Part shown: positions 62,440 to 64,000 of the stretch, piece after piece
Layout: each line of letters begins with the position of its first letter
Position numbering within the stretch: position 1 is the stretch's first letter
From: Massariosphaeria phaeospora
Lineage: Eukaryota > Ascomycota > Dothideomycetes > Pleosporales
Direction: 5' to 3'
Assembly: GCA_011032825.1 (NCBI GenBank)
Contig: JAADJZ010000007.1
Location: 1,488,001 to 1,552,000 of the forward strand
Length of the DNA stretch: 64,000 bases
Position numbers and translations under genes: made by a program
Notes under the pieces: generated by a model
Databases searched by the model: none
The model's input: the letters and a program-made list of their open reading frames with translations, nothing else
Told to the model about the DNA's origin: nothing

Positions 62440-64000
62440 ATGTACATCTTACAGACCGCCACGGCGGTGCTTATTGCCTTCTTAGCTGTCGTCGCCTACA
62501 GCAAAGTTCGAAACCGCCTTGCGAAAGGCAGATCGAGGAGGAAAGATCTTGAGATTCCAGGGAGTCCGACAATACCTGTCACGAATGACGTCAAGCCACC
62601 AATCGGTAACCACGCCGCAGTGGTCCTATCCAGGGAGGAACACGAGCCCCGTGACAAAGAGCTGGCAAAGCACAAACGACTCTACTACAAACTACACAAC
62701 CTTGAACACCACCCAGATATCTTACCAGAATGTCGCCAACTCCTCTTGTCCCTTTTGTCATCCACCCTCACAGAGGCATTGCAGGAGCCCGACATAGGTA
62801 TTCTCAGTGTCCAAAAGTTCTCACGGGATGGCTTGAACCACTTCCTCAAAGCGAAAGATGTCGACGTCACCGACCGGTGGGAGCAGTACCTTACCCGCCG
62901 CAAAGCTGGAGGAGCTCGTGAGATGTTCGGGGATAAAGATGAAGCAAAATGGTGGCTCAAGCAAGCTGCTCCAGTCAAATACGTTGACGGTGCATGGCTT
63001 GGGCACATCAACAAGATCGCCACTCCGTTCAAATACCGCCACGTCACTAAGAACGCATGGCAAGTCATGTCCGAAGAGCTTGGTGACGGCGATTTAGCGA
63101 AAAACCACGTGCATGTGTACCGCGACTTGATGAATGACATCGATGCTGGACTTCCTGCTGCTGATTCGGAGGCCTTTATCCACCCCTGTCACGAGCTGAG
63201 TGAACTGCGGTGTTGGAAAGCCGCTATGGCTCAACTGACCATCTCCCTCTTCTCCCATGACTTCCTTCCCGAGGCGTTGGGCTTCAATATGGCATATGAG
63301 AGCCTACCGCTCCATCTCCTTAAGACGGTCAAGGAGCTCCGTGAGCTCCGCCTCAACCCGTACTACTTCGAACTTCACATTTCAATCGACAATGCGGATT
63401 CGGGTCATGCAGCCATGGCTATGGCTGCAGTGACGAACTACATTGATTTAGTCGAGCAAAACGAAGGAGAAGAGGCCGCACATGTTGCTTGGAAACGAGT
63501 ACAGGCCGGATATATCCTTGCTGAAGGTTTGCCCACAACTCCCGAAAGCCCATCGTTGAAGAGGAACTCCGAAGAGCTATTCCCACACACCGATACGGAA
63601 GCAGCGGTGGTTGACATATTCGCCGCTAAGAGCTTCGTTGCGCACAAAATCCATTGCAACAGCCGCCTCAAAATCGGCCGTCGTTCCCTGGTCGACTGGC
63701 TGGAACCCAATGCTTTTGAGAATGTGCAGTGGCAGGAAGCGTTTTTACACGACCTTAGCAACTGCAAGCCATGGGTCATCAAAGGAAGCAGCGATAAGAG
63801 CAGGCTAGTGAAAGAGCTGTCATGGGAGGGCAAGATGTTTGGTAGCTTCACCGAGAAAGAAGTCGAGGTTGTGAAGGCGTGGATCGACGAACTTGGCTCG
63901 CCAGCACAAGTGCCCTGTTCGGATCCGGCAGTGTATTTCAAATTTACTGGGCAATCGCCTAGTCCACCATTACAGACAGCGACAGACGACCTTGACATTC
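62440..64000 (+). CDS. Iron-containing redox enzyme, haem-oxygenase-like fold, membrane-anchored (partial)
   Basis: The frame is open from the ATG at 62440 to the window end, at least 520 residues and without a stop. Residues about 3-20 (ILQTATAVLIAFLAVVAYS) form one N-terminal membrane anchor. The core contains EAFIHPCHELSELRCWKAAM, LPEALGFNMAYESLPLHLL and the ligand-rich motif FELHISIDNADSGHAAMA (Glu311, His313, Asp317, Asp320, His323). This matches the fungal 'iron-containing redox enzyme' family (PF14518 type), related to haem-oxygenase-like diiron oxidases (HDO). Such enzymes carry out oxygenations, C-C cleavage or N-oxygenation in natural-product pathways; the substrate here is unknown. 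A further domain follows after residue about 355. It is divergent from srp9. Confidence 0.75.
   Translation, partial: MYILQTATAVLIAFLAVVAYSKVRNRLAKGRSRRKDLEIPGSPTIPVTNDVKPPIGNHAAVVLSREEHEPRDKELAKHKRLYYKLHNLEHHPDILPECRQLLLSLLSSTLTEALQEPDIGILSVQKFSRDGLNHFLKAKDVDVTDRWEQYLTRRKAGGAREMFGDKDEAKWWLKQAAPVKYVDGAWLGHINKIATPFKYRHVTKNAWQVMSEELGDGDLAKNHVHVYRDLMNDIDAGLPAADSEAFIHPCHELSELRCWKAAMAQLTISLFSHDFLPEALGFNMAYESLPLHLLKTVKELRELRLNPYYFELHISIDNADSGHAAMAMAAVTNYIDLVEQNEGEEAAHVAWKRVQAGYILAEGLPTTPESPSLKRNSEELFPHTDTEAAVVDIFAAKSFVAHKIHCNSRLKIGRRSLVDWLEPNAFENVQWQEAFLHDLSNCKPWVIKGSSDKSRLVKELSWEGKMFGSFTEKEVEVVKAWIDELGSPAQVPCSDPAVYFKFTGQSPSPPLQTATDDLDI

Overview
This is nuclear DNA of a filamentous ascomycete (Pezizomycotina). 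The evidence is short spliceosomal introns (mostly 46-60 nt, GTRNGT donors), compact genes on both strands, a tRNA with an anticodon-loop intron, and several families found mainly in filamentous fungi (HAM1-like, SRR1-like, fungal-type Utp8, DUF2421/ArAE_2-type transporter). A Dothideomycete is my best guess, but that is inference from the general look of the proteins. No bacterial operons, CRISPR arrays, intact transposons or viral genes were seen.

The first 8 kb look accessory. They hold the 3' end of an unknown gene, a broken aldehyde dehydrogenase, an orphan 789-residue protein, a fragment of an FrsA-like alpha/beta-hydrolase, an APH-type kinase-fold protein that lacks the catalytic Asp, and an SDR-fold protein that lacks the catalytic Tyr. 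Such decayed or atypical enzymes suggest relaxed selection.

From about 8 kb on, housekeeping genes dominate. These are DPH7 (diphthamide), a Tim17-family membrane protein, eIF4B, an unknown coiled-coil protein, a SAM methyltransferase and a HAM1-like protein. A 3.2 kb gene-free stretch follows (22.75-26.0 kb), then an SRR1-like protein and a C2H2 zinc-finger gene with an in-frame TAG in its first exon. Next come CDT2 and RRP5, divergent from a shared promoter. After them are an unknown nuclear-looking protein, glyoxalase II, Alb1, an Ubp1-like deubiquitinase, tRNA-Arg(ACG), ELG1 and UTP8 (again divergent), a FUSC/ArAE-type membrane transporter, a small two-helix membrane protein, a small acidic protein and SRP9. 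The window ends inside a membrane-anchored iron-containing redox enzyme of the haem-oxygenase-like fold.

Two themes recur. Ribosome biogenesis and translation: RRP5, UTP8, ALB1, eIF4B, DPH7, SRP9 and the tRNA. PCNA-linked replication control: CDT2 and ELG1, each with PIP-like motifs and each in a divergent pair with a ribosome-biogenesis gene, with ACGCG/CACGAAA cell-cycle-type motifs in the shared promoters. Exon structures were worked out by hand from splice consensus, reading-frame continuity and family similarity. Nothing was searched against a database.
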